From an uncultured Bacteroides sp. (lineage in GTDB: Bacteria > Bacteroidota > Bacteroidia > Bacteroidales > Bacteroidaceae), in the NCBI RefSeq assembly GCF_963677715.1, contig NZ_OY782495.1, forward strand, positions 2,780,001 through 2,844,000: a stretch of 64,000 nt of DNA, written 5' to 3'. The notes below the pieces were generated by a model. It worked only from the letters and a program-made list of their open reading frames with translations. It made no database searches and was not told the DNA's origin. Shown here in pieces: positions 17,160-26,784 of this stretch (position 1 is its first letter; every line of letters starts with the position of its first letter). The translations under genes and the position numbers were made by a program.

Positions 17160-18206
17160 ATGGCACAAATGAATTTTGGTGGAGTTACTGAGAATGTGGT
17201 AACCCGCGAAGAGTTTCCGTTGGAAAAAGCGCGTGAGGTTTTGAAAGATGAAGTGATAGCCGTTCTTGGTTACGGTGTGCAAGGCCCGGGCCAGTCGCTT
17301 AACTTACGCGACAACGGATTTAATGTGATTGTGGGACAGCGCAAAGGAGGAAAAACCTGGGAAAAAGCCGTTGCAGATGGTTGGGTACCCGGTGAGACTC
17401 TTTTTGATATTGACGAAGCTTGCCAACGTGGAACCATCATTCAATACCTGCTTTCGGATGCTGCCCAGATTGAAGTATGGCCTACGGTAAAGAAAAACCT
17501 GACTGCCGGAAAAGCACTTTATTTTTCTCATGGTTTTGGCATCACTTATAAAGAACGTACAGGCATTGTTCCTCCCGCCGATGTAGATGTTATCCTGATT
17601 GCTCCTAAAGGTTCGGGTACTTCTCTTCGCACCATGTTCCTCGAAGGTCGCGGTTTGAATTCTTCTTATGCTATCTTTCAGGATGCTACCGGTAATGCTT
17701 TTGACCGTGTTATCGCATTGGGTATCGGTGTAGGTTCGGGTTACTTGTTCGAAACAACTTTCAAACGTGAAGTTTATTCGGATCTTACAGGAGAACGCGG
17801 TACATTGATGGGTGCTATTCAGGGATTGCTGCTTGCTCAATACGAAACATTGCGCGAAAACGGACACACTCCTTCTGAAGCATTCAACGAAACAGTTGAG
17901 GAATTGACTCAATCATTGATGCCTCTTTTTGCCAAGAACGGTATGGACTGGATGTATGCAAACTGTTCAACTACAGCTCAGCGTGGCGCTCTTGATTGGA
18001 TGGGGCCGTTTCATGATGCAGCAAAACCTGTATTTGAGAAACTGTACCATGAAGTAAAAATAGGTAACGAAGCACAACGTTCCATTGACTCTAATTCCCA
18101 ACCGGATTATCGTGTTAAATTGGATGAAGAACTTCGCCAACTTCGTGAAAGCGAAATGTGGAGGGCAGGTGCTGTTGTCCGTAAACTTCGCCCTGAAAAC
18201 AACTAA
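17160..18206 (+). CDS. ilvC: ketol-acid reductoisomerase
   Basis: Isomerises and reduces 2-acetolactate or 2-aceto-2-hydroxybutyrate to the dihydroxy acids, between IlvBN and IlvD. The Rossmann motif is in VLGYGVQGPGQSLNLRDNGFNVIVGQRKGGKTW (about 34-66); R and K residues after the second strand suggest NADPH preference. The C-terminal knotted helical domain has EVYSDLTGERGTLMGAIQGLL and NETVEELTQSLMPL with acidic Mg ligands. 348 aa is the Bacteroidetes length, slightly longer than the 330-aa class I. It ends the operon, with a terminator 30 bases later. Confidence 0.97.
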   Translation: MAQMNFGGVTENVVTREEFPLEKAREVLKDEVIAVLGYGVQGPGQSLNLRDNGFNVIVGQRKGGKTWEKAVADGWVPGETLFDIDEACQRGTIIQYLLSDAAQIEVWPTVKKNLTAGKALYFSHGFGITYKERTGIVPPADVDVILIAPKGSGTSLRTMFLEGRGLNSSYAIFQDATGNAFDRVIALGIGVGSGYLFETTFKREVYSDLTGERGTLMGAIQGLLLAQYETLRENGHTPSEAFNETVEELTQSLMPLFAKNGMDWMYANCSTTAQRGALDWMGPFHDAAKPVFEKLYHEVKIGNEAQRSIDSNSQPDYRVKLDEELRQLRESEMWRAGAVVRKLRPENN

Positions 18207-18235
18207 CCGGTTGTTTTTCTTCTAAATAAAATAAT

Positions 18236-18277
18236 AAAGGGTGCGCTATTAGTATTATAGTGCACCCTTTATGTTGT
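18236..18277 (+). terminator. terminator of the ilv operon
   Basis: AAAGGGTGCGCTAT pairs with ATAGTGCACCCTTT (one G-U) around a short loop. T-rich sequence follows. Confidence 0.78.
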
Positions 18278-18313
18278 TTTCAACTCTCTCTCCTGCTGAA
18301 AAAATGTTTTTTC

Positions 18314-18419
18314 ATCTTCCATCTTCCACCTTTGTACCCGAAAAGCTTTGCTGTAGGCTCTCTTAGCAGGTGGAAGATAAGAAATCATCTTCCACCATTA
18401 TCTTCCATCTTCCACCTTT
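18314..18419. repeat. cluster of direct and inverted ATCTTCCACC repeats
   Basis: The 20-mer ATCTTCCATCTTCCACCTTT occurs twice (18314-18333 and 18400-18419), exactly 86 bp apart. A third core ATCTTCCACC is at 18387-18396. Its inverted copy GGTGGAAGAT (18369-18378) could form alternative hairpins with any of the three. No gene is visible here. Confidence 0.75.
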
Positions 18420-18434
18420 TATTTTTGTGAAGTT

Positions 18435-18530
18435 TTACGTCTTAGCGGGGGTATGCTTGGCTGCCGGTTTGCCTGCAATGCGCTTAGCAACTTCTTTCGC
18501 TGGTAAAAGTAAGGGCGTTTTATGTGTAAA
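18435..18530 (-). pseudogene. possible 3' remnant of an Ala/Lys-tailed protein
   Basis: On the minus strand an open frame without a start codon reads LLLPAKEVAKRIAGKPAAKHTP to a stop. The Lys/Ala/Pro pattern resembles the basic tails of histone-like proteins. It is about 30 codons, with a stop upstream in frame. This may be chance; I list it because the composition is unlike surrounding non-coding DNA. Confidence 0.2.
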
Positions 18531-18575
18531 TTAATCCTTTTTGTCGGTTCATGCTCCTCATTTTACAGATGTATG

Positions 18576-18638
18576 CCCATAAGCCCACAGATGCGGGCTC
18601 ATGGGTTTTGAAATGGGGGCTCATGGGCCCGCATCTGT
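18576..18638. repeat. nested direct/inverted repeat, GGGCTCATGGG and ACAGATGCGGGC
   Basis: ACAGATGCGGGC (18587-18598) and GCCCGCATCTGT (18627-18638) are exact reverse complements. GGGCTCATGGG occurs directly twice (18595-18605 and 18617-18627). CCCATAAGCCC (18576-18586) is its near-perfect inverse. Several mutually exclusive hairpins are possible. The rest of the gap from 18278 to 18734 shows no gene. Confidence 0.75.
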
Positions 18639-18734
18639 AGGATTGGGTGGTGAACCTTGCTCATTGCCTTAGTGCAGGCCTTGTGTGTAGATAAAGATGG
18701 GGTGAAATGAAGAACCGCCCGCTATAGTCTTTGA

Positions 18735-20642
18735 CTATGAAACGTTTGAGCTTTCTTTTTGAATATACTCGAGCAGCTTTTTATAAAACGTATGTGTGGA
18801 TAATGTAGAAGCATCGCCTAAAATAACAAGTTTCATGCGGGCACGGGTGATGGCTACATTCATTCGCCGCAAGTCGCTCAGAAAGCCGATCTGTTTTTCA
18901 TTGTTGGCACGCACGAGGCTAATGAAAATAACGTCCCGCTCCTGTCCTTGAAAACCGTCGACCGTGTGCACGGTTATCTGACTACGAAAAGGACGAAAGA
19001 AATTGCTGCGTTTTACTTCGTTGCGCAGGTATTGCACCTGCGCTTTGTAGGGAGAAATGAGCCCGAAGTCGATTCGTTCATTCGTTACACGTTCTTCTCC
19101 TATTTTTTTGATGTATTCCTCTAGCTTTGAGATCAACAGATCGGCTTCGGATTTGTTGATCCGGCCAAAGCTTTCGCCTACAAACTCTTCGTGAAACTCG
19201 TAAGCGGAGGTATCTATCCACACCAATGGGGTATCAAAATCGAGTATGCTGCGGTTGTGCACTTCGGGGGCGGCTTGTATCTCTCCGTTGTAAAACCATT
19301 CGGAAGGGAAATGCATGATGGCTTCGTGCATGCGATATTGTATTTTCAGTAAAGACACGGCGGTGGGTTTGGATACGGCTATCTTTTCCATTAAGGTGTT
19401 ATCCAAACCTCCTCTGGCAGCTTCGATGCATTTAATGGTGGGCGGCAGTTGGCAATGGTCGCCCGCCAGCACAACACGGTCTGCTTTGCGAATGGCTATC
19501 CAGCAGGCGGCTTCGAGTGCTTGTGCGGCTTCGTCTATAAATAGCGTAGAGAAATGCCGGTCGGCAAGTACTCTATGGTTGGAACTGACTAAGGTAGAGG
19601 CAATGACACGTGCTTGCGAAAACACATCTTCGTTGATGAGTATTTCTATTTCAGTGGCACGTTCCTTTAGTCGGTTAATACGGTTACGGATGCTTTCCCT
19701 GTCGGCCTGACCTCCTTTGCGGAGATGGCTGTTCATCTCACGGACTGATTTGCGGATGCTCCAAAGTTCTGTGTAAGCCGGATGGTTTTCGAAACGGCGC
19801 TCGTAGGTAAACGATAACATTTTGTCGTCTACCCGCGTGGGGTTACCAATGCGCAGCACCGGTACCCCTCTGTCTACCAGCTTCTCCGATATCCAGTCTA
19901 CGGCAGTGTTGCTCTGGGCGCAGACCAATACCTGATTCTCGCGGTGCAGGGTTTCATAGATGGCTTCGACCAGCGTCGTTGTTTTACCCGTTCCCGGCGG
20001 GCCGTGAACAATGGCTACATCTTTAGTCTTCAGCACTTTGTTTACGGCTTCTTCTTGCGTTGCGTTCAGCCACGGTAAACGAACCGGAAATAGTTCTCGC
20101 TCACGGGGCGGGAGAGTGCCGAGTAATGTTTCACGCAGCTCGGCCAGCCGATTATTTTTAGCCCGCAGTACATCGGCAAGTGCCTCGAACATGGTGCGAT
20201 AGCTGGTTTCATCGAAGTATAACTGTACTCCCAAACGATGGGCTCCCTGTATGTCCGCCTGAGCCGAAACATTAGGCAAAATAATGGCCATTCTCTCTTC
20301 ATCGGCATAGCTCACTTGAGCGGTGAAGTTGAAATAGTGTAAATGGTCGGCGGCGTCTTGCGTAAAGAAACAAACCGGCCGGCCGAATTCAAAGGAATGC
20401 TCAATGTCTTTATCTTCTTTTCGTTCTATTTCGATAATCAGTTGGTTGAGCGAATTATAAAAACTTCGCCCGGTAGATACCGGATACCAACATTGCCCGC
20501 GTTTAATTTTTCTACCGATGCCCATCATTTGGGTCTGGTTACGAAATTCCTCTTTTTCGTACTCATACTCCATACGCAAAAGGAGCTGCTGTTGTTGTAG
20601 GCCGGAGATGGAAGGGAGGATATCTTTGTTGTTCTTATTCAC
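18735..20642 (-). CDS. superfamily 1 DNA/RNA helicase (Upf1/IGHMBP2-like, AAA_11/AAA_12)
   Basis: An ATP-dependent nucleic-acid helicase of the Upf1/Dna2-like SF1B group. It has an N-terminal beta-rich domain (about 1-195), then Walker A VHGPPGTGKTTTLVEAI (about 212-228). An insertion of helices (about 280-345) includes RKSVREMNSHLRKGGQ. Motif II is FIDEAAQALEA, motif III AGDHCQLPPT, motif IV IQYRMHEAIM, motif V TVDGFQGQERDVIFISLVRAN, and motif VI MNVAITRARMKLVILGD. 635 aa. The start is GTG at 20642, preceded directly by an in-frame TAA; the next ATG is 23 codons inside. The -7 element at 20667-20674 supports the GTG. Bacterial role unknown. Confidence 0.9.
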   Translation of the reverse strand: MNKNNKDILPSISGLQQQQLLLRMEYEYEKEEFRNQTQMMGIGRKIKRGQCWYPVSTGRSFYNSLNQLIIEIERKEDKDIEHSFEFGRPVCFFTQDAADHLHYFNFTAQVSYADEERMAIILPNVSAQADIQGAHRLGVQLYFDETSYRTMFEALADVLRAKNNRLAELRETLLGTLPPRERELFPVRLPWLNATQEEAVNKVLKTKDVAIVHGPPGTGKTTTLVEAIYETLHRENQVLVCAQSNTAVDWISEKLVDRGVPVLRIGNPTRVDDKMLSFTYERRFENHPAYTELWSIRKSVREMNSHLRKGGQADRESIRNRINRLKERATEIEILINEDVFSQARVIASTLVSSNHRVLADRHFSTLFIDEAAQALEAACWIAIRKADRVVLAGDHCQLPPTIKCIEAARGGLDNTLMEKIAVSKPTAVSLLKIQYRMHEAIMHFPSEWFYNGEIQAAPEVHNRSILDFDTPLVWIDTSAYEFHEEFVGESFGRINKSEADLLISKLEEYIKKIGEERVTNERIDFGLISPYKAQVQYLRNEVKRSNFFRPFRSQITVHTVDGFQGQERDVIFISLVRANNEKQIGFLSDLRRMNVAITRARMKLVILGDASTLSTHTFYKKLLEYIQKESSNVS

Positions 20643-20666
20643 TTATGCTATATACGGATTAGATTG

Positions 20667-20674
20667 CAAAGTTA
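20667..20674 (-). promoter_or_regulatory. -7 element for the helicase gene
   Basis: The minus strand reads TAACTTTG, about 25 bases before the GTG start. Confidence 0.55.
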
Positions 20675-20796
20675 CATATTTATTCAACGAACAGATAGAA
20701 AAACAGCCTGATTTGTTAAACATTACTGGTTTTTTACTCGTTATTATGTAGATTTATAAACTTTGCAGTAATTTTATCAATAAAAACATAAGAATA

Positions 20797-23037
20797 ATGG
20801 TGTACGATGAGGAAATGTTAGAGAGCTTTTATGCTTCTTATTCTGAGAAAATAGAACGAGTTAAAAAAGAACTGCATCGTCCGTTGACTCTTGCCGAAAA
20901 GATTTTATATGTTCATCTTTATGATAAGACAGTGAAAGCTTATCAGCGAGGAGAAGATTATGTGGATTTTCGTCCCGACCGCGTAGCGATGCAAGACGCT
21001 ACGGCGCAAATGGCCTTGTTGCAATTTATGAATGCAGGCAAAGAGACGGTGGCTGTTCCTTCTACGGTTCATTGCGACCACCTTATTCAGGCATACAAAG
21101 GAGCTCAAGAGGATATCGCTATAGCAACGACAACGAATCGGGAAGTCTATGATTTCTTGCGCGATGTCTCTTCAAGGTACGGCATTGGTTTCTGGAAACC
21201 CGGAGCGGGCATCATTCATCAGGTAGTGCTCGAGAATTATGCCTTTCCGGGAGGGATGATGGTAGGAACGGATTCTCACACTCCGAATGCGGGTGGTTTA
21301 GGCATGATTGCCATAGGAGTGGGCGGAGCCGACGCAGTAGATGTGATGACAGGTATGGAGTGGGAGTTGAAAATGCCTAAACTAATAGGTGTGAAACTAA
21401 CCGGAACGCTTAACGGTTGGGCTTCGTCTAAAGATGTGATATTAAAACTGGCCGGTATCCTTACCGTAAAGGGTGGAACGAATGCCATTATTGAGTATTT
21501 CGGTCCGGGTGCGGCTTCGCTTTCGGCTACGGGCAAAGCTACGATATGCAATATGGGTGCCGAAGTAGGTGCCACTACCTCTCTGTTTCCTTATGATGAG
21601 CGTATGGCTGTTTATTTGCGGGCCACCGGCCGGAAGATGATAGCCGGGATGGCCGATAAAATAGCCGCCGATCTTTGTGCGGATGCAGAAGTGATTGCGA
21701 ATCCGGATGCGTTTTATGACCGTGTCATTGAAATTGATTTATCTACCCTTGAACCCTATATTAATGGTCCGTTTACGCCCGATGCGGCTACTCCGATCTC
21801 TGAATTTGCTGCGAAGGTGAAAGCAAATGGTTATCCGCATAAGATGGAAGTGGGGTTAATCGGGTCTTGTACCAACTCTTCTTATCAGGACATCAGCAGG
21901 GCGGCTTCGATAGCTCGTCAGGCTGTGGGGCAGCACTTAAAAGTGGCATCTCCGCTTATCGTAAACCCGGGTTCGGAACAGATACGCGCTACAGCCGAGC
22001 GTGACGGCATGATGGATACCTTTAAGCAGGTAGGCGCCGTTATAATGGCTAATGCGTGCGGACCGTGCATCGGGCAGTGGAAGCGACATACGGACGATCC
22101 GATGCGCAAAAATTCTATTGTTACTTCTTTTAATCGGAACTTTGCCAAGCGAGCCGACGGAAACCCGAATACGTATGCTTTTGTTGCTTCGCCGGAGTTG
22201 ACCATGGCATTGACTATTGCCGGAGATCTCTGTTTCAATCCGTTGAAAGATTCATTATTGAATGAACGGGGTGAACACGTGAAACTGGCAGAGCCGCAAG
22301 GAGATGAACTGCCTGATGAGGGATTTGCTTCCGGCAGCAGTGGCTATCTGGCTCCTTCCGGAGGAAAAGGGGCTGTGTCTGTTAGTCCTGAATCTCAGCG
22401 TTTACAATTGCTCACGCCTTTTGCCGCCTGGGATGGGATGGATTTGCTTAAGATGCCGCTTCTGATCAAGGCTCAGGGCAAGTGTACTACCGACCATATT
22501 TCAATGGCGGGCCCCTGGCTTCGTTTCCGCGGGCATTTAGAGAATATTTCCGATAATATGCTGATGGGAGCGGTCAATGCTTTCAACGGTGAGACCAACA
22601 AGGTATGGAATCGGTTGACGGATACGTATGAAACGGTGTCGGGCACTGCCAAACAATATAAAGCCGGAGGAATATCGTCTATTGTTGTTGCGGAAGAGAA
22701 TTATGGTGAAGGTTCCAGCAGGGAGCATGCCGCTATGGAGCCCCGGTTTCTGGATGTGAAGGTTGTTTTGGCAAAGAGTTTTGCCCGCATTCATGAAACA
22801 AATTTGAAGAAACAAGGTATGTTGGCGCTGACGTTTATTGATAAGAATGATTACGACTGCATACAGGAGCGGGATTTTATCTCTGTCATCGGGTTAAAGG
22901 AATTTGCTCCGGAGAAAAATCTTCAGGTTATAGTGAATCATCAGGATGGTAGTCAGCATTGTTTTGATGTGCAACATACCTATAACGAGCAGCAGATAGC
23001 TTGGTTTAAGGCCGGTTCTGCACTAAATACAAAATAA
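20797..23037 (+). CDS. acnA: aconitate hydratase (mitochondrial-type)
   Basis: Isomerises citrate to isocitrate; a [4Fe-4S] enzyme of the oxidative TCA half. Cluster cysteines are in [11 protein letters not shown] (about residue 355) and [14 protein letters not shown] (about 418-421). Substrate-binding stretches [26 protein letters not shown] and, in the swivelling C-terminal domain, [14 protein letters not shown] are intact. 746 aa fits the mitochondrial/fungal-like aconitases found in Bacteroidetes rather than the ~890-aa E. coli AcnA; the symbol is loosely applied. It leads the operon acn-icd-gltA, 4 bases before icd. Confidence 0.96.
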   Translation: MVYDEEMLESFYASYSEKIERVKKELHRPLTLAEKILYVHLYDKTVKAYQRGEDYVDFRPDRVAMQDATAQMALLQFMNAGKETVAVPSTVHCDHLIQAYKGAQEDIAIATTTNREVYDFLRDVSSRYGIGFWKPGAGIIHQVVLENYAFPGGMMVGTDSHTPNAGGLGMIAIGVGGADAVDVMTGMEWELKMPKLIGVKLTGTLNGWASSKDVILKLAGILTVKGGTNAIIEYFGPGAASLSATGKATICNMGAEVGATTSLFPYDERMAVYLRATGRKMIAGMADKIAADLCADAEVIANPDAFYDRVIEIDLSTLEPYINGPFTPDAATPISEFAAKVKANGYPHKMEVGLIGSCTNSSYQDISRAASIARQAVGQHLKVASPLIVNPGSEQIRATAERDGMMDTFKQVGAVIMANACGPCIGQWKRHTDDPMRKNSIVTSFNRNFAKRADGNPNTYAFVASPELTMALTIAGDLCFNPLKDSLLNERGEHVKLAEPQGDELPDEGFASGSSGYLAPSGGKGAVSVSPESQRLQLLTPFAAWDGMDLLKMPLLIKAQGKCTTDHISMAGPWLRFRGHLENISDNMLMGAVNAFNGETNKVWNRLTDTYETVSGTAKQYKAGGISSIVVAEENYGEGSSREHAAMEPRFLDVKVVLAKSFARIHETNLKKQGMLALTFIDKNDYDCIQERDFISVIGLKEFAPEKNLQVIVNHQDGSQHCFDVQHTYNEQQIAWFKAGSALNTK

Positions 23038-23041
23038 AGAT

Positions 23042-24235
23042 ATGAGTAAGATAGTGAAACATAAGAATGGCGGATTAGTGGTGCCTGAAAATCCTACCGT
23101 TCCTTTTATTACAGGTGATGGTGTGGGTGAGGAAATAACGCCTGCCATGCAAATGATAGTCGATGCGGCCGTGCACAAAGCATACGGAGGCAAACGCAAA
23201 ATAGACTGGGTGGAAGTTTTAGCCGGCGAAAAGGCATTTAAAGCTACCGGTTCATGGCTTCCCGATGAAACGATGCTGGCTTTTGAAGAATATTTAGTTG
23301 GCATTAAAGGGCCGTTAACTACTCCCGTAGGTGGAGGTATTCGTTCGCTGAATGTCACCTTGCGGCAAACATTAGATTTGTATGTTTGCCTGCGGCCTGT
23401 GCGTTGGTTTCGTGGTGTAGTGTCTCCGGTGAAAGAGCCGGAGAGAGTAAATATGTTTATTTTTCGTGAAAACACTGAAGATATCTATGCCGGCATCGAA
23501 TGGGAAGCCGGTACGCCGGAGGCGGAGAAATTCTACCGCTTTTTGCATGATGAAATGGGAGTCTCTAAGGTGCGATTCCCCGAAACGTCCTCTTTTGGGG
23601 TAAAGCCTGTTTCCCGCGAGGGAACGGAGCGATTGGTTCGTGCGGCTTGCCGGTATGCCATAGAGCATGAGTTGCCTTCGGTTACTTTGGTGCACAAAGG
23701 GAACATCATGAAGTTTACGGAAGGTGGCTTTAAGAAGTGGGGATACGAATTAGCCGAACGCGAATTCGGCGAATACATAAGTAGTGGAAAGTTGGTTATA
23801 AAAGATTGTATAGCCGATGCTTTTTTGCAAAACACGCTGCTTATTCCCGAAGAATATTCCGTGATTGCTACATTGAATCTGAATGGAGATTATATCTCCG
23901 ACCAGCTGGCTGCTATGGTGGGAGGTATTGGTATAGCCCCCGGCGCAAATATTAACTATGATTCGGGACACGCTATTTTTGAAGCTACCCATGGCACAGC
24001 ACCCAATATAGCCGGCAAAGATGTCGTTAATCCTTGTTCCCTGTTGCTATCGGCTGTGATGATGCTTGAATATTTTGGTTGGCAGGAACCCGCTGATCTT
24101 ATTGTTGAGGCGTTGGAGGAGAGTTTTGCCGATGGGCGGGCAACAAACGATTTAGCTCGGTTTATTCCGGGAGGAAAGGTTTTATCGACCACTGCTTTTT
24201 CTAAAGAAATAACTGAAAAAATGAATAACCATTAA
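23042..24235 (+). CDS. icd: isocitrate dehydrogenase (NADP-type)
   Basis: Oxidatively decarboxylates isocitrate to 2-oxoglutarate. The substrate loop [22 protein letters not shown] (phosphorylatable-serine position and arginines) and [16 protein letters not shown] are typical, as are the metal-binding aspartates around DCIADAFLQ and [11 protein letters not shown]. The cofactor loop [16 protein letters not shown] points to NADP. 397 aa. It sits between aconitase and citrate synthase; its stop codon is immediately followed by the first possible start of gltA. Confidence 0.96.
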   Translation: MSKIVKHKNGGLVVPENPTVPFITGDGVGEEITPAMQMIVDAAVHKAYGGKRKIDWVEVLAGEKAFKATGSWLPDETMLAFEEYLVGIKGPLTTPVGGGIRSLNVTLRQTLDLYVCLRPVRWFRGVVSPVKEPERVNMFIFRENTEDIYAGIEWEAGTPEAEKFYRFLHDEMGVSKVRFPETSSFGVKPVSREGTERLVRAACRYAIEHELPSVTLVHKGNIMKFTEGGFKKWGYELAEREFGEYISSGKLVIKDCIADAFLQNTLLIPEEYSVIATLNLNGDYISDQLAAMVGGIGIAPGANINYDSGHAIFEATHGTAPNIAGKDVVNPCSLLLSAVMMLEYFGWQEPADLIVEALEESFADGRATNDLARFIPGGKVLSTTAFSKEITEKMNNH

Positions 24236-24247
24236 ATGAATAATCAT

Positions 24248-25591
24248 ATGAAAAAGGAGTATATTATATACAAACTTTCGGAGGACATGAAAGATGCCAC
24301 CAGAATAGATAATGAATTATTTACGAAGTACGATGTGAAGCGTGGCTTGCGTAACGAAGATGGCACAGGGGTGCTTGTAGGGCTAACCAAGGTTGGCAAT
24401 GTCGTTGGATACGAACGAATTCCCGGAGGGGGATTACAACCGATTCCCGGAAAGTTGTTTTATCGGGGGTTTGATGTTGAAGATATCGTACATAGCGTTG
24501 TAAAAGAAAAACGTTTTGGCTTTGAAGAAGTGGCTTACTTACTTTTATCGGGCAATCTTCCCGATAAAGAGGAATTGTCTTCTTTCTTAGAATTGATAAA
24601 CGATAATATGCCTTTGGAGCAAAAGACTAAAATGAATATTCTCGAATTGGAAGGTTCGAATATCATGAACATACTGGCTCGTAGTGTACTCGAAATGTAT
24701 ACTTTTGATTCTAATCCGGATGATACCTCCCGCGATAATCTTATGCGTCAGAGTATAGACTTGATTTCTAAGTTTCCTACCATCATTGCTTATGCCTATA
24801 ATATGTTGAGGCATGCTACTTTTGGACGGTCATTGCACATTCGTCATCCTCAGGAAAAGCTCTCGATAGCGGAGAATTTCCTTTATATGCTAAAGAAGGA
24901 TTATACCCCGTTAGACGCTCGGACACTCGATCTTTTGCTTATACTTCAGGCTGATCATGGTGGTGGTAACAACTCTACGTTTACCGTTCGCGTTACCTCA
25001 TCTACCGGCACGGATACTTATTCTTCTATTGCTGCCGGCATCGGTTCATTAAAAGGTCCGCTTCATGGCGGCGCAAATATTCAGGTGGCTGATATGTTCC
25101 ATCATTTGGAAGAAAATATTCATGATTGGACAAACGTAGACGAAATAGATACTTATTTTGTTCGAATGTTGAATAAAGAAGTTTATAATAAAACAGGGCT
25201 GATTTATGGCATTGGTCATGCAGTGTATACCATCTCCGATCCGCGCGCTATTTTATTGAAAGACTTGGCTCGTGATCTGGCCAAGGAAAAGGGTAAAGTA
25301 CGTGAATTTACGTTTTTGGAATTGTTGGAAGAACGTGCCATTACTACCTTTGCCAAGATAAAGGGTAATGGGAAAACCGTTTCGAGTAATGTCGACTTCT
25401 ATTCCGGATTTGTGTATGAGATGATAGGATTACCTCAGGAAATATATACTCCGCTTTTTGCCATGGCACGTATCGTGGGCTGGTGTGCGCACCGCAATGA
25501 AGAATTGAACTTTGAAGGAAAACGAATTATTCGTCCGGCTTATAAAAATGTGCTGGATGTAGCCGAATATACTCCTCTAAAGAAACGATAA
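24248..25591 (+). CDS. gltA: citrate synthase
   Basis: Condenses oxaloacetate and acetyl-CoA to citrate. Two in-frame ATGs exist, at 24236 (touching the icd stop) and 24248; I prefer 24248 (MKKEYIIYKLSE), which gives 447 aa. Catalytic segments are seen: the His/Gly region GPLHGGANIQVADM and IYGIGHAVYTISDPRA with the second histidine, plus the Asp-containing VDFYSGFVYEMIGLP. With acn and icd it makes 2-oxoglutarate for glutamate synthesis; Bacteroides usually runs the rest of the cycle reductively to succinate. A strong bidirectional terminator follows. Confidence 0.95.
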   Translation: MKKEYIIYKLSEDMKDATRIDNELFTKYDVKRGLRNEDGTGVLVGLTKVGNVVGYERIPGGGLQPIPGKLFYRGFDVEDIVHSVVKEKRFGFEEVAYLLLSGNLPDKEELSSFLELINDNMPLEQKTKMNILELEGSNIMNILARSVLEMYTFDSNPDDTSRDNLMRQSIDLISKFPTIIAYAYNMLRHATFGRSLHIRHPQEKLSIAENFLYMLKKDYTPLDARTLDLLLILQADHGGGNNSTFTVRVTSSTGTDTYSSIAAGIGSLKGPLHGGANIQVADMFHHLEENIHDWTNVDEIDTYFVRMLNKEVYNKTGLIYGIGHAVYTISDPRAILLKDLARDLAKEKGKVREFTFLELLEERAITTFAKIKGNGKTVSSNVDFYSGFVYEMIGLPQEIYTPLFAMARIVGWCAHRNEELNFEGKRIIRPAYKNVLDVAEYTPLKKR

Positions 25592-25630
25592 GAAAGTAAC
25601 GGGATTTATAAGAAATTATAGATAACTAAT

Positions 25631-25672
25631 AGAAAAAGGTGAAACTAGATTCAACTAGTTTCACCTTTTTCT
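25631..25672. terminator. bidirectional terminator between gltA and pfkA
   Basis: AGAAAAAGGTGAAACTAG (25631-25648) pairs perfectly with CTAGTTTCACCTTTTTCT (25655-25672). It is A-rich on the left and T-rich on the right, serving the two convergent genes. Confidence 0.9.
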
Positions 25673-25705
25673 ATTGTTATACTGTTAGTCTGACAATAGG
25701 TATTA

Positions 25706-26686
25706 TCAGATAGATAATTCCCTTAATACATTAACTAATTCTTTCTTAATAGGTTTGTCATTCTTTATGGCCTTGGTGAACGGTACATATACTATTTCAT
25801 CATTTTCAATGCCAATCATTACGTTGCGTTGATCTTCCATAATGGCATCAATGGCGGCTGCTCCAAGTCTGCTCGCCAAGATGCGATCATGAGCTGTTGG
25901 GCTTCCTCCACGTTGCAAATGTCCAAGTATCGTTACTCGAACATCATATCCGGGATATTCATTCTTTACGCGTTCGGCATAATGCATGGCACCTCCCGTC
26001 AGTTCGCTTTCAGCGACTATAACAATGCTACTGTTTTTAGATTTACGGAATCCACTTTTGATGAACTCTTCCAATTGGTCTACTTCGGTACTGAACTCAG
26101 GTATAATTGCTGCTTCTGCACCTGAAGCAATTGCTCCGTTTAGTGCCAAAAAACCGGCATCTCTTCCCATTACCTCTACAAAGAAAAGACGTTCATGTGA
26201 TGTTGCTGTATCGCGTATTTTATCTACTGCTTCCAAAATAGTGTTTAAAGCAGTATCGTATCCTATCGTTGTGTCTGTTCCGTAAAGATCGTTATCTATT
26301 GTTCCAGGCAAACCAATACAGGGCACATTAAATTCCTGAGCAAAGATGCGCGCACCTGTCAGTGAACCATCTCCTCCAATTATGACCAGTGCGTCTATGT
26401 TTTCTCTTTGCATGGTTTCATAAGCTGTCTGTCGCCCCTCGGGAGTGGTGAACTCTTTACAGCGGGCAGTCTTTAAAATAGTGCCGCCTAGTTGTATAAT
26501 GTTACTTACATTCTGACTTTTGAATTCGGCGATTTCACCCGTGATAAGACCTCTATACCCCCTATAAATTCCTTTTACTTGCAATCCATTGTATATTGCG
26601 GCGCGTGTTACTGCGCGAATTGCCGCGTTCATACCTGGAGCATCCCCTCCAGAAGTTAAAATACCAATACACTTAACAGTTCCCAT
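25706..26686 (-). CDS. pfkA: ATP-dependent 6-phosphofructokinase
   Basis: Phosphorylates fructose 6-phosphate in glycolysis. Start set at the ATG opening [20 protein letters not shown] (326 aa). The longer frame would begin upstream of the -7 box at 26714-26721. Motifs: [14 protein letters not shown] (ATP), GGDGSLTGA, whose Gly in place of Asp indicates ATP rather than PPi as donor, the catalytic [12 protein letters not shown], and the substrate loop [12 protein letters not shown]. Length fits the bacterial allosteric tetramer (320 aa). Downstream of ispH on the same strand but separately promoted. Confidence 0.95.
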   Translation of the reverse strand: MGTVKCIGILTSGGDAPGMNAAIRAVTRAAIYNGLQVKGIYRGYRGLITGEIAEFKSQNVSNIIQLGGTILKTARCKEFTTPEGRQTAYETMQRENIDALVIIGGDGSLTGARIFAQEFNVPCIGLPGTIDNDLYGTDTTIGYDTALNTILEAVDKIRDTATSHERLFFVEVMGRDAGFLALNGAIASGAEAAIIPEFSTEVDQLEEFIKSGFRKSKNSSIVIVAESELTGGAMHYAERVKNEYPGYDVRVTILGHLQRGGSPTAHDRILASRLGAAAIDAIMEDQRNVMIGIENDEIVYVPFTKAIKNDKPIKKELVNVLRELSI

Positions 26687-26713
26687 AACAACCTTTTTTA
26701 ATATTTTTCGATG

Positions 26714-26721
26714 CAAAGATA
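26714..26721 (-). promoter_or_regulatory. -7 element for pfkA
   Basis: The minus strand reads TATCTTTG, 27 bases before the chosen ATG. It supports the shorter start. Confidence 0.6.
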
Positions 26722-26784
26722 GCAAAAAGCTGGCCTCATTGTTTTTCTTTTGTCTCAAAGTAAGGTGTATTCTAATAAATAAGG

